This document shows, one piece after another, positions 25,371-34,745 of a stretch of DNA of 64,000 bases. Under the pieces are notes generated by a model. It was not told the DNA's origin, did not search any database, and saw only the letters and a program-made list of their open reading frames with translations. The translations under genes and the position numbers were made by a program. Source of the stretch: an uncultured Clostridia bacterium (lineage in GTDB: Bacteria; Bacillota; Clostridia; Oscillospirales; Ruminococcaceae); NCBI GenBank assembly GCA_947168885.1, contig CAMVNQ010000003.1:1-64000 (forward strand). Reading direction: 5' to 3'. Each line of letters starts with the position of its first letter. Within the stretch, counting starts at the first letter, position 1.

Positions 25371-26228
25371 CTATCTGAACTCGAAAAATTCTTCGAGTCT
25401 TGTGAGAAGAGCCTTTCTGTCAAAGGTTTTGAGCAGGTAGCCCTCGGGGTTGAGCTTTAATATCTCCATGACCGCATCACGGGCGCTGTTGCCGGTGAGG
25501 AAGAACACGGGTATGGTCTTGGTCTGCGAGTCGTTCTGGAGCATAGCGAACATCTGTGCACCGGAACATACCGGCATCTTGTAATCGAGCAGTATCAGAT
25601 CAACATCGTTCTTAGCGAGCCACATTATCGCCTGTAAAGCCGAGCTCGCCACGCCGACCTCATAGCCGTCCTTGAGCCAGTTACGGATAATCCTCAGATA
25701 TGACGCGTCGTCGTCAACGAGCAGTATGCGTCTCTTGCGCACCGCCACCATATCCGATGTCATCTTTCTCTTTGCCGGAGTCGCCTCTGCGCCCTCTGCG
25801 GGAACATCTTCCGGCTTCTTGTCTTTGTCTTCGATACGCTTCTCGCCCTCGTTCATGTACTCAAATATCGTCTGCACGAACGCTTCCATATTCATAGGGC
25901 GGTCAAAGAACTGAAGAATAAAATCCTCTGAGATATAGCGGAGAGCTATCTCGTAATCCTTGCGCTTGGCTATGACAATAAGCATCTTGTTGGACTCATA
26001 GAGCTTGTCGTTTAGGTATGAGAGCATATTCTGCAGCGAAGCGGTCATAGCCGCCATTCTCTCGTCAAGGTAGAGAACGATAAGACCCGCGCGGTCGATA
26101 TTGCTGCCTATATCGGTGGTTCTCGCGACTACCTGATAGGCGCTTATCTCCACAGCGATGAGCTTCTGTTCCATGGACTTTATCGCGAAGCTCTCGGATG
26201 TACTGATTATCATTACGTTCTTAAGCAT
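25371..26228 (-). CDS. Pseudo-receiver plus receiver response regulator
   Basis: 285 residues. The N-terminal ~125 residues have a receiver-like strand/helix pattern (MIISTSESFAIKSMEQKL, IVLYLDE, MLIVIAKRKD) but no acidic pocket of the usual kind. After a charged linker, a full receiver follows: RILLVDDDASYLRIIRNWL, phospho-acceptor Asp215 in LILLDYKMP, PVFFLTGNS and the Lys in YLLKTF. No output domain, so it probably acts by protein contact or as a phosphate sink. Last gene of the six-gene signalling operon. Confidence 0.85.
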   Translation of the reverse strand: MLKNVMIISTSESFAIKSMEQKLIAVEISAYQVVARTTDIGSNIDRAGLIVLYLDERMAAMTASLQNMLSYLNDKLYESNKMLIVIAKRKDYEIALRYISEDFILQFFDRPMNMEAFVQTIFEYMNEGEKRIEDKDKKPEDVPAEGAEATPAKRKMTSDMVAVRKRRILLVDDDASYLRIIRNWLKDGYEVGVASSALQAIMWLAKNDVDLILLDYKMPVCSGAQMFAMLQNDSQTKTIPVFFLTGNSARDAVMEILKLNPEGYLLKTFDRKALLTRLEEFFEFR

Positions 26229-26281
26229 TTTTGTATTTTCCTTTCGTATAAATGTAGCTTTTATTCAACGCAGATATTCGT

Positions 26282-27343
26282 CTATCCGCTGTCTTCTTCA
26301 TCAACCGCGCCGTCTCCGTACAGCTTCTCGATGTACCTGTGAGCCGCCGTCCTTAGCGCGTTCCAGTCAAGTGTCAGGAACGCCGCGTTCACTGCATCGA
26401 ATATCTCCTGATTTTCGGGTTCAAGACTGTATTCTTCTAACGAGCCGATAACCATTTCGACCATATCGTAATCCATCTGACCCGCAAATTCTTCAAGCGA
26501 CGAGAACGCGTCTTCGAGGAAATCCTGATCGGCAGGTGGTTTCTCTTTTTCATCTTCATCGCCGCCCGTCAGCCGCGCGAGCTTCTGCTTATATGACATA
26601 TACCACGAGAGCAGATGCTCGGTCTCCGCATGGATGAAATCGAGGTCGCCGCCGTCGCCCGCAGCTTCAAGCTTCTTCGCAAGCTCCGACAGGTCGGCAA
26701 GCCCGATTATACGCGCCGAGCTTTTCAGAGCGTGTACCTTTATCGTATAGTCCGTCCAGTTCTCACTGCTGTAATAGCTACGGATCTCATGCGCCATATT
26801 ATCGACAGAGTTGTAGAATATACCGAGGGCAGACATGAATCCTTCCTCCGTGCCGCAGTTCTTTATGCCGTCTTTTATATTGAGTTCCTCTATATCCTTC
26901 AGCCATCCCGGTATCACAGATGCCGCGCCATCCGTTTCCGCCTCCGCCAAGCCGATCTCGGCACGCTTCATATCCGGAAGATAAAGCAGCAGCGCCGCGT
27001 GCAGGAGCTCGTGATCCACGGGCTTTTCGAGATAGTTTATAAAGCCCTGCATCATGAAGAAGTCGTCACCGAGCACGGGATCCGCCGTTCCGAGCGCGAT
27101 CGCGGGGGTTCCGACATTGCGCGAATCCGTCATGGTACGTATCTCCTTAAGCGCGTGAACACCGTCGGAATCCGGCATGAAATAGTCTATGAACATAAGG
27201 TCGTATTCCTGCTGACAAGCCTTGAATACTCCGTCGTCACAGTTCTCCGCAGTCTCCGGCGTTACACCGAGCCGTCCGAGAAGCCCGGCAAGATAGTTAC
27301 GTTCGACCTTGCTGTCATCGACAACAAGCACATTTACACTCAT
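26282..27343 (-). CDS. Receiver-HPt phosphotransfer protein
   Basis: 353 residues. REC domain at 1-120 (VLVVDDSKVERNYLAG, Asp53 in LMFIDYFMP, Lys in NYLEKPVD). An HPt domain follows at ~145-260, with the phospho-acceptor His204 in KVHALKSSARIIG. The C-terminal ~80 residues form another helical region of the kind often attached to such proteins. It can pass phosphate between a hybrid kinase receiver and another receiver, and it is the only protein in the operon with an intact HPt histidine. 14 bases separate it from the HD-GYP gene. Confidence 0.88.
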   Translation of the reverse strand: MSVNVLVVDDSKVERNYLAGLLGRLGVTPETAENCDDGVFKACQQEYDLMFIDYFMPDSDGVHALKEIRTMTDSRNVGTPAIALGTADPVLGDDFFMMQGFINYLEKPVDHELLHAALLLYLPDMKRAEIGLAEAETDGAASVIPGWLKDIEELNIKDGIKNCGTEEGFMSALGIFYNSVDNMAHEIRSYYSSENWTDYTIKVHALKSSARIIGLADLSELAKKLEAAGDGGDLDFIHAETEHLLSWYMSYKQKLARLTGGDEDEKEKPPADQDFLEDAFSSLEEFAGQMDYDMVEMVIGSLEEYSLEPENQEIFDAVNAAFLTLDWNALRTAAHRYIEKLYGDGAVDEEDSG

Positions 27344-27357
27344 CAGGCTCCCCCTTT

Positions 27358-30198
27358 CTAACCGTGAAGTTTATAGTTCGTATCCTCGTCTATTATCTGG
27401 AGCATAGCGTCCGCGATTATCGGGTCGAACTGTGTACCCTTGCAGCGAATGATCTCCTCACGCACATCTGACTGCGGTTTAAGCGCCTGATACGCTCGCC
27501 TCGACGTCATAGCGTCATACGAGTCCGCAACACAGATGATACGTGCCATTTCGGGGATATCCGTCCCCGCGAGACCGTCCGGATAACCGCGTCCGTCGTA
27601 TCTCTCATGATGCCAGCGCGCACATTTCGCGGCTTCCGGCATCTCGGTTATTACATTCAGTATCTCAAACCCGACCGTGGTATGGGACTTGATCTCCTCA
27701 TATTCCTCGTCGGTGAGCGGTCCGGGCTTGTTTATTATCTCCTCATGTACGCCTATCTTGCCGACATCATGCAGCAGACCTATTATGTACAGGTCGTCCT
27801 GCTCCTTCTTGGTCATACCGAGGATCTTTCCTATCCGCGAAGCGTACTTCGCGACGCGCTGTGAATGGTCGTTCGTGTATTTGTCCTTCGCATCGACAGC
27901 CTTTGAAAGCGCGATCATCACTTCGTTAGAGAGATGACCTATCTTCTCCGTCTGGCGCATTATCTCACGCCGCAGATGCTTCTGAAGACCGCTGAGCTCC
28001 ACTATCTTACGGACGCGGCTCAGGAGCACCTCGGGAACGAACGGCTTTCTTACGAAATCCGCCGCGCCGCTCTGGAAGCCCTTTACCTCCGCTTCGCCGC
28101 TGTCGTCTGCCGTCATAAGCACGACCGGGATATCGGCGGTCTCCTCGACGGAATTAAGCGCACGTATAACGTCGAACCCGCTCATGCTCTCAAGGTTCAC
28201 ATCAAGAAGTATCAGCGCGGGGTTGTCCTCCTGCGCGCGGATTATGCCGTCTTCCGCAGTCATGACCGTCTCTACGCGGTATAGCTTCTTTAGTATCTCC
28301 CTTATCATGGTGCAGATGACCATTTCGTCGTCGATAACGAGTATAAGCGGTCTCGAATCCGTCTGCCCCGTGCCTATGGCTGTCTCGGACTCACTCTCCG
28401 TAAGATAGAGTGCCGCTCCGAGCTGTTTTAACATCTTCTTCGTATTCTCTATGAAAACGATGTGCTTTGCCTTTAATTCCTCGATATTTCCCCTGATATA
28501 GAGCTTTTCGAGCGATTCTGCGCGATCCGCGAGCATATCCGCGCCTATGAGCTTGGACGCGTCCTTGACTGCGCAAAGACAAGCGCGGTAGTTATAGTAG
28601 TCGCCGGTCTCGATGTATTCCTCAAGCTTCGGAACGATAGGAGAAGTCGCGTAGTCGTACAGTGTTGCTATGAAGAAGTCTGCGTCGGAAAGGAAGCGCT
28701 CTTTCGCGACGGAAAGCCGCAGGAACGGGAGTTCTTTCTGGAGATATCTCCATTCCGGTGCCCAGCTTGACTGGTTTATGCGTTCCTCATCAACAGGGAG
28801 ATATTTTAGCACGACCTCCTTTATCGACTGGTCGGTGAACGGCTTCGTGAGGTACTCGTCGAAGCCTGCCTCGATGTACTTTTCCTTTTCGCCCTTTATG
28901 GTGTTCGCTGTGAGCATGATAACGGGAATATCCTCACAGAGCTTTTCCTCGCGTATGATCTTCATGGCTTCCATTCCGTCCATTACGGGCATCATGTGAT
29001 CCATGAATATAAGGTCGAAGTGTTCTTTTCGTATGTGTTCGAGAGCCTTTTCGCCGTCCGGCGCGGTATCGGTCTCAAATCCCATGGAACGCAGTATCCT
29101 CACAAGAAGATCTACGTTCATCTCTGTATCGTCAACAACAAGGATACGAAGGTTAACTGCGCCGGAAAGCGGCGTTCGGCTGCGTTCCTCGACGATCTCA
29201 TCACCGAACTCGTCAGGATCTCCGCCTGCGGCTATATCCTTCAGCACAGCCTCGCTGTCCACATCAACGTACTCGAAAACGCTCTCGAAGAAGTCAAGGA
29301 GTCGTCTTGCGGCAAGCCTTGCCTTTCGTGAATACTCTCTCGTGAACTCTTCCTGCGTGTCGTCCATTATGATGTTGTTATAGCCCATGATAGCGTTTAT
29401 AGGCGTTCTTATCTCGTGGGACATCTGTGACAGGAACTGGGTCTTCGCCTCGTCCGCAGCTATGGCCTTGATCTTTGCCTGCTCCTCCTCCTCACGGGAC
29501 TTACGGAGCGCTTCCATAGCGTTGGTAAGGTTATAGCTCTCCGGCGTTTCGTGCGAAAGGAAGATAAGGAACAGACCGAACACGGCTCCGGACATGGACA
29601 TAAGATACTTGTTGTCAAGGACGAGCTGTATAACGGTCACGATACCGATAATGAAGTTCGCGATCATCATCATTATAAGCTGCGCGCGCCTGAAATTCTT
29701 ACGATAAACTATCGAAGCCACCATTCCGTAAACGTTGAAATATACGGGTGCGCCGTAAGCCGCAAGCATGAACAGCGGTCCTTCATAGTAGTTGCCGCTT
29801 TCGTCAAGACCGAAAATATTGCCCGTTATAAGGTTCTGGAGCATAAGCACCATTACGCCCACAAGAAGGATCTGATTTACGGCGATCATAACCTTCTTGG
29901 CTCTTCCCGGGTGATCTATATATTCATACACATATATTATCAGACAGAATGACGAGGAGGTCGCCGCGATATGGTCGAGAGTATTTACGACTATGATAAG
30001 ACCGGTCGGTACATTTTCTGCTCCGGTAAGGAATCCGACCAGTACGTCAAAAGCGCTTGCGAGTATGACGAAAAACACCATTCTCCTGAACGCATTTTCC
30101 TTTTTTGTGGCGTTTTTATAGCGCACCCACAGGAATACATACAGGGTTATGACGAACGGAAGCGTTATAAGTTCGGGTATTGGATTGTAATAAATCAA
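27358..30198 (-). CDS. Membrane HisKA-REC-(pseudo)HPt-REC-HD-GYP protein
   Basis: 946 residues. Six to seven membrane helices (1-215) lead into a HisKA-type helix with FLSQMSHEIRTPINAIMGY (His261), but no ATP-binding HATPase domain follows. REC1 is at ~350-468 (Asp400 in LIFMDHMMP), an HPt-like helical bundle at ~480-595 has LCAVKDASKLIG where the usual His is Cys542, and REC2 is at ~617-735 (Asp666 in ILLDVNLES). The HD-GYP domain at ~745-946 is intact (LLHDVGKIG, HHERYDGRGYPDG), so c-di-GMP hydrolysis is predicted. The apparent start is TTG 30198. It likely receives phosphate from the adjacent kinase. Central gene of the signalling operon. Confidence 0.9.
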   Translation of the reverse strand: MIYYNPIPELITLPFVITLYVFLWVRYKNATKKENAFRRMVFFVILASAFDVLVGFLTGAENVPTGLIIVVNTLDHIAATSSSFCLIIYVYEYIDHPGRAKKVMIAVNQILLVGVMVLMLQNLITGNIFGLDESGNYYEGPLFMLAAYGAPVYFNVYGMVASIVYRKNFRRAQLIMMMIANFIIGIVTVIQLVLDNKYLMSMSGAVFGLFLIFLSHETPESYNLTNAMEALRKSREEEEQAKIKAIAADEAKTQFLSQMSHEIRTPINAIMGYNNIIMDDTQEEFTREYSRKARLAARRLLDFFESVFEYVDVDSEAVLKDIAAGGDPDEFGDEIVEERSRTPLSGAVNLRILVVDDTEMNVDLLVRILRSMGFETDTAPDGEKALEHIRKEHFDLIFMDHMMPVMDGMEAMKIIREEKLCEDIPVIMLTANTIKGEKEKYIEAGFDEYLTKPFTDQSIKEVVLKYLPVDEERINQSSWAPEWRYLQKELPFLRLSVAKERFLSDADFFIATLYDYATSPIVPKLEEYIETGDYYNYRACLCAVKDASKLIGADMLADRAESLEKLYIRGNIEELKAKHIVFIENTKKMLKQLGAALYLTESESETAIGTGQTDSRPLILVIDDEMVICTMIREILKKLYRVETVMTAEDGIIRAQEDNPALILLDVNLESMSGFDVIRALNSVEETADIPVVLMTADDSGEAEVKGFQSGAADFVRKPFVPEVLLSRVRKIVELSGLQKHLRREIMRQTEKIGHLSNEVMIALSKAVDAKDKYTNDHSQRVAKYASRIGKILGMTKKEQDDLYIIGLLHDVGKIGVHEEIINKPGPLTDEEYEEIKSHTTVGFEILNVITEMPEAAKCARWHHERYDGRGYPDGLAGTDIPEMARIICVADSYDAMTSRRAYQALKPQSDVREEIIRCKGTQFDPIIADAMLQIIDEDTNYKLHG

Positions 30199-30225
30199 AT
30201 CATCTCACCGCCATCCTGACCGGAT

Positions 30226-32487
30226 CTATTTGTGTACACGCTTCATGAGGGTCTGTACCGCATCATAAAGCCCGCCTTCGTCACCGATGTACTTTCTTAG
30301 CTCTTCTATGTTCTTTTCGGTATTCTGTGTTTCCGTGCTGTCGGCTTCTTCAATGTGCTTAGGCTCGGCGAGCTTCCTGCTCATGACGATCTTATCCTTG
30401 GGAAGATAGCGAAGCAGCATCTTTTCGAGCTCTGCCGCGTCGATAGGCTTTGAAAGGTAATCCTCAAAACCCGCTTTGATATAGGATTCTCTCGCACCCG
30501 CTATAGCGTTCGCGGTAAGCACGATACAGGGTTTGGTACAGTTCGGGTTCTTTTTGCGGGAACGAAGCTCCTTAAGCATCTCCGTGCCGCCCATACCCGG
30601 CATACGGTCGTCTATGAAGATAACGTCATAGTCCTTCTTCTCCGTATGTATAAGGGCGTTCTTCGCGCTGAGCGCGGTATCTATCCTTATCTCCGTGTTC
30701 TTCAGAAGCCCCGCCGCGACCGTAAGGTTCATCTCGATATCATCCACGATCAGTATGCGGGCATCGGGAGCCGTGAACTGTTCGTGATATGTCTGCTCCG
30801 ATTCAACAGAATGTATGTAGCTCTTTTCATAGTCGCCCATGGGCGCGTCGTCGCGGACTTCCTGCCTTACCGTAAACGAGAACTCCGAGCCTCTGCCGTA
30901 CTCACTTGTCACCTTAAGCTCCGAACCCATCATTGCAAGAAGCCGCTTGACTATGCTTATACCGAGACCCGTACCCTCGATAGTACGGTTTCTTTCTTCA
31001 TCCACACGCTCGAACGGCGAGAACATTCTCTCCATATCCTCGGGCTTTATGCCGATACCGGTATCTTTTACCGAGATGCGAAGGTCGATGTACCCGTCGA
31101 GGGTATTTTCATAGTCCGCAGTGAGAATGACGCTTCCCTTCTGGGTGTACTTCACCGCGTTGGTCAGAAGGTTCAGGATACACTGCTTGAGACGTATGTT
31201 GTCTCCGAAGAGACCGCGCGGGATATTGCTGTTGACGTTGGCTATGAAGCTAAGCCCCTTGCTTTCTGCACGCGGTTTCATCATGCTCACGAGGTCATAC
31301 ATCACGAGTGAAAGGTCATATACAACGGGGATAAGCTCCATTTTGCCGGATTCTATCTTCGAGAAATCAAGAATATCGTTGATAATGGACAGAAGCGTAT
31401 TTCCCGCGTTCCTTATGTTAAGCGCGTACTGCCTCAGATCGGGGTCGTCGTACTCGCGTATTATCATTTCGTCCATACCGAGAATAGCGTTTATCGGCGT
31501 TCTTATCTCATGGGACATATTCGCAAGGAAATCGCTCTTCGCGCGGGATGCCTCTTCGGCTATCTGCTTTGCGCGAAGGAGCTCGTCGTTTTCGTGGATC
31601 TTGCTCGACGTGATTATCAGATATACCGAACCCACGATGAAGAGCACGATTATGAGTCCGAACACTCGCGTTACAAGGTTTACTATGTTATAAGCGCCTT
31701 CCGCGGCGACATCCGCGGACACATATCCCGCGAGATAGAAGTCTGTTTCGGGTATCTCCGCCGCAAAAACAAAGAACTCGCCCTGCGACGTATCAACTCG
31801 CTTCGACGATGCCACGGACACACCGAGCTCTTTCGTTATATTCGGGAAAACGACAGATATCTCTTCTCCGAAAAAGAAGTTCACATCGTCCGGTGTGGCT
31901 TTTTCAAACGGTATTATAAGTTCGTCATTCCGCGAAAGCACGAGAGCCTTTCCCATGCCGTCATAGCATGACGCGGAAAAGCGCTTGGTTATCATAGGTT
32001 TCGGACAAAGCTCATAGAAAACATATTTTATGTTCTGTCCGTTGTATATCGGGCAGGTGAACAGAAGCCCCTTCGAGGCGTTATAGCTTATTACCTTGCT
32101 TCCGCGGAAAGAGGACTGGATACCGGGGAAATCCGCCGTGTTTATCTTTTCGCCGAATAAGGCCGTGCCGTCTGTCGCAAGTATGCCTATCCTTACATCG
32201 GTGTTCGCGTTCACCATGGCGTCATACGCCTGCTCTATCCTGTCCGGTGTCTGCTGAAAAATTGCGGACCGGTATGTTATGCTCAGTATCTCGGTATTCA
32301 GCTCTTTCGACATCTTTTCGGCGATAGTCGCAGCCTGACGCGAGACCTGACCCTCGACAAAGCCGTAAAGAAGCGTCTTTATGCGGCTGTTCAGAAGAAG
32401 ACCTACCGCAAGCAGGACTATGATGAAAACGATGTTTACCGCCGAGCGGGAATTATATACAGATGCTTTGATATTACTTATCTTCAT
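30226..32487 (-). CDS. Hybrid sensor histidine kinase (membrane sensor-HisKA-HATPase-REC)
   Basis: 753 residues. Two membrane helices (~17-33 and ~268-293) flank an extracytoplasmic sensor of about 230 residues, probably Cache-like. HisKA has SDFLANMSHEIRTPINAILG (His326); HATPase keeps the N, G1 and G2 boxes (LLTNAVKYT, DTGIGI, GTGLGISIVK); the receiver at ~585-705 has VIFIDDRMPGMGG and TANAIAGAR. A short helical tail could be an HPt remnant. The start has GGTGGAG and overlaps the upstream binding-protein gene by 14 bases, tying the sensor to that protein. Confidence 0.94.
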   Translation of the reverse strand: MKISNIKASVYNSRSAVNIVFIIVLLAVGLLLNSRIKTLLYGFVEGQVSRQAATIAEKMSKELNTEILSITYRSAIFQQTPDRIEQAYDAMVNANTDVRIGILATDGTALFGEKINTADFPGIQSSFRGSKVISYNASKGLLFTCPIYNGQNIKYVFYELCPKPMITKRFSASCYDGMGKALVLSRNDELIIPFEKATPDDVNFFFGEEISVVFPNITKELGVSVASSKRVDTSQGEFFVFAAEIPETDFYLAGYVSADVAAEGAYNIVNLVTRVFGLIIVLFIVGSVYLIITSSKIHENDELLRAKQIAEEASRAKSDFLANMSHEIRTPINAILGMDEMIIREYDDPDLRQYALNIRNAGNTLLSIINDILDFSKIESGKMELIPVVYDLSLVMYDLVSMMKPRAESKGLSFIANVNSNIPRGLFGDNIRLKQCILNLLTNAVKYTQKGSVILTADYENTLDGYIDLRISVKDTGIGIKPEDMERMFSPFERVDEERNRTIEGTGLGISIVKRLLAMMGSELKVTSEYGRGSEFSFTVRQEVRDDAPMGDYEKSYIHSVESEQTYHEQFTAPDARILIVDDIEMNLTVAAGLLKNTEIRIDTALSAKNALIHTEKKDYDVIFIDDRMPGMGGTEMLKELRSRKKNPNCTKPCIVLTANAIAGARESYIKAGFEDYLSKPIDAAELEKMLLRYLPKDKIVMSRKLAEPKHIEEADSTETQNTEKNIEELRKYIGDEGGLYDAVQTLMKRVHK

Positions 32488-33589
32488 ATATCTCCACCCC
32501 CTGTATATACCAGTCCATGCCGAAGATCAGAGATCTGTCGCCGACAGCCTCACCTTCCGCACAGCGCAGTACTCCGTTATTATCGAAGATCTCGCCGGAG
32601 AACACATTCATACCGGCCTTTATTTTTTCTGCCGCGAACGAGACTTCATAGCGCGCACGGAGTGAAACTTTCTCCGAGTAGTCGGAAAGTTCCACAGCGT
32701 CTTCCGACATACCGGGCCAGTAGATATTGTCCGTTATCTTCTTGCGGTTCCGTATATCGCGGAGTATGTTGCCGTAAACTTTTTCCCAGTTACATTCTAC
32801 ACTTGTGAGACAGTGCGCCGAGTAATCGCCCGCCATCTCGTAGCAGCCTATGAAATCTATCCCGAGATCTTCACACGCCGCGGGAACATTCTCCCTGTCC
32901 TGATGATAAGCGATAATGTCCGCCGATGCAGACTTAAGCGCAGAGACCGCTTCTGTTTCCTTTTCGATGCTGCTCCACGAACCGGTGAATACGACCTTTA
33001 TACGCGCGTCGGGGTTCACTTTTCTGACACCGAGCGCGAAAGCGTTTATTCCGAGGTTCACCTCGTTGTTCGGCATCGCCGCGACATAGCCTATAACGTC
33101 TGTCTCTGTGGTGATTCCCGCAACGATTCCCGCAAGATAGCGCCCCTCGTAAGTCCTCCCGAGATAGTATATCAGGCGGTCGTCCATAGTTTCCGAACCG
33201 GTCACGCAAAATCGCACATCGGGGTATAATGACAGAAGCTTCCCGGTATAATTCTCATAACCATAGCTCACAAGGAATATGATCTCACATCCGTCCGCTG
33301 TGAGCGAACTCGCGGCGCTCAGACACGCCATTTCATCCTCGGGGACATTGTCGCGCACCGAAAGCTCAAGACCGGCGGACCTGCACGCGGCACTTATGCC
33401 GTCGAAATTCGCGCCGTTCCAGCCCGGCTCGCTGACACTCCCGTTAAGGATGCAGCCGACTTTTACAGGGTATTTCTCTTCGGACGTCGCCGTAAGTATC
33501 TGCACCACGACAAGCGTGACTATGACCGACATTATAACGACATACAGAATGTGGTATATCTTGTCAGCCCTGATCTTCTCACCCTTCAA
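32474..33589 (-). CDS. Membrane-anchored BMP/PnrA-like binding protein (copy 1)
   Basis: About 371 residues. An N-terminal membrane helix (YHILYVVIMSVIVTLVVVQIL) has no lipobox Cys, so it should stay anchored with the binding domain outside. The domain shows the Bmp family pattern: VGCILNGSVSEPGWNGANFDGI, GRYLAGIVAGITTETDVIGYVA, NLGINAFALGVRKVNPDA and DRSLIFGMDWYIQGVEI. TTG 33589 with GGAGG 9 bases upstream is the best start; the track start (33616) is also TTG but lacks a site. These proteins bind nucleosides or similar ligands, yet no ABC transporter genes follow; the histidine kinase does. Confidence 0.85.
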   Translation of the reverse strand: MKGEKIRADKIYHILYVVIMSVIVTLVVVQILTATSEEKYPVKVGCILNGSVSEPGWNGANFDGISAACRSAGLELSVRDNVPEDEMACLSAASSLTADGCEIIFLVSYGYENYTGKLLSLYPDVRFCVTGSETMDDRLIYYLGRTYEGRYLAGIVAGITTETDVIGYVAAMPNNEVNLGINAFALGVRKVNPDARIKVVFTGSWSSIEKETEAVSALKSASADIIAYHQDRENVPAACEDLGIDFIGCYEMAGDYSAHCLTSVECNWEKVYGNILRDIRNRKKITDNIYWPGMSEDAVELSDYSEKVSLRARYEVSFAAEKIKAGMNVFSGEIFDNNGVLRCAEGEAVGDRSLIFGMDWYIQGVEIYEDK

Positions 33590-34703
33590 TCTCAACGCCC
33601 TCCACATACCAGTCAATGCTGTTCATCATAATGTCGTCCGGCAGAGACTCGCCGTCGCCGACGCGGACATTGCCTTCGTTATCGGTGACAGGTCCGTAGA
33701 ATACATCGAACGAGTAGTCCTCAAAGCGCTGTCTCGCATTTTCAAGAGGCTCTTTGTACTCCGGAGCGGCGTTACCGTTCCTTTCCGGATCGGTAAGTTC
33801 CATTATCCCGCTCTCTGCCCCGAGCCAGTTGTTCTTCCCGCGGAATTTTCTCTGAATGCAGGAAAGTATCTGTTCTTTATAGTATCCGTCCCAGTTCCAT
33901 ACACAGCCCGTAAGATAAGAGCCCTTGTATCTGTCTGAATTGTCAAAATTATAGCCTATCGACCAGACCCCGTGCTTCTCCGCCTCGTCAAGCGGTGCGA
34001 GAGAATCGGTATGCATAGTGATGATGTCCGCGTCAAAGTCCGTGATAAGCTTATCCGCACATTCGCCCGCAGCCTTGTCGTCCGTCCACGTGCCGCAGAA
34101 GGAAACGTGTACCACAGCTTCGGGATTGACGCTGCGCACGCCGAGAGTGAATGCATTTATCCCGCGGACGACCTCCGGTATCGGGTACGACGCGACATAG
34201 CCGATACTTCCGGTCACGGTGCGTGTCCCCGCGATAATACCGCTGAGATAGCGGTACTGATACATTCTTCCGAAATATGAGCCGGTGTTGCGTCCCGCCG
34301 ACGTTCCAGCCGTGTTAAGAAAGTACATTTCCGGATATTCCGCGCCGCATTCATCTATGTATCTGCTGTAATCATAAGAAGCCGCAACAACGACAAGACA
34401 GCCCTCGTTGGCGAGCGAACGTACCGCGTCCGTAAAACCCTCCGCCGTGACATTCTCACGGCAGATCACCTCAAGGTTCAGCTCCTCCGAGATGCGCACA
34501 AGAGCGTCGAAATGAGACTGGCTCCAGCTCATATCACTCACAGAGCCGCGCGTAATAAGCCCGACGAGGGTTTTATCCCTGAGCACGTCCACGTTAACGT
34601 TCTTCTTTGTGAAATTAAGTATGATAAATACCGCAATAAGCAGTATCGTGAAAACGCTTCCGCTCACGATAAGGCTTATCTGCTTCATGCTAAGCTTGCG
34701 CAT
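33579..34703 (-). CDS. Membrane-anchored BMP/PnrA-like binding protein (copy 2)
   Basis: 374 residues, a diverged paralogue of the next gene downstream. N-terminal helix MKQISLIVSGSVFTILLIAVFIILNF, again without a lipobox. Family stretches: LVGLITRGSVSDMSWSQSHFDAL, YRYLSGIIAGTRTVTGSIGYVA, VRGINAFTLGVRSVNPEA and MMNSIDWYVEGVEI. It is the first gene of the signalling operon and overlaps copy 1. Two such proteins ahead of a hybrid kinase suggest a two-component ligand sensor of the LuxP-LuxQ kind rather than a transporter. Confidence 0.86.
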   Translation of the reverse strand: MRKLSMKQISLIVSGSVFTILLIAVFIILNFTKKNVNVDVLRDKTLVGLITRGSVSDMSWSQSHFDALVRISEELNLEVICRENVTAEGFTDAVRSLANEGCLVVVAASYDYSRYIDECGAEYPEMYFLNTAGTSAGRNTGSYFGRMYQYRYLSGIIAGTRTVTGSIGYVASYPIPEVVRGINAFTLGVRSVNPEAVVHVSFCGTWTDDKAAGECADKLITDFDADIITMHTDSLAPLDEAEKHGVWSIGYNFDNSDRYKGSYLTGCVWNWDGYYKEQILSCIQRKFRGKNNWLGAESGIMELTDPERNGNAAPEYKEPLENARQRFEDYSFDVFYGPVTDNEGNVRVGDGESLPDDIMMNSIDWYVEGVEIEG

Positions 34704-34745
34704 AATATCAGTACCTCAACAACCGACCGGACACGCTGCGTTCTG

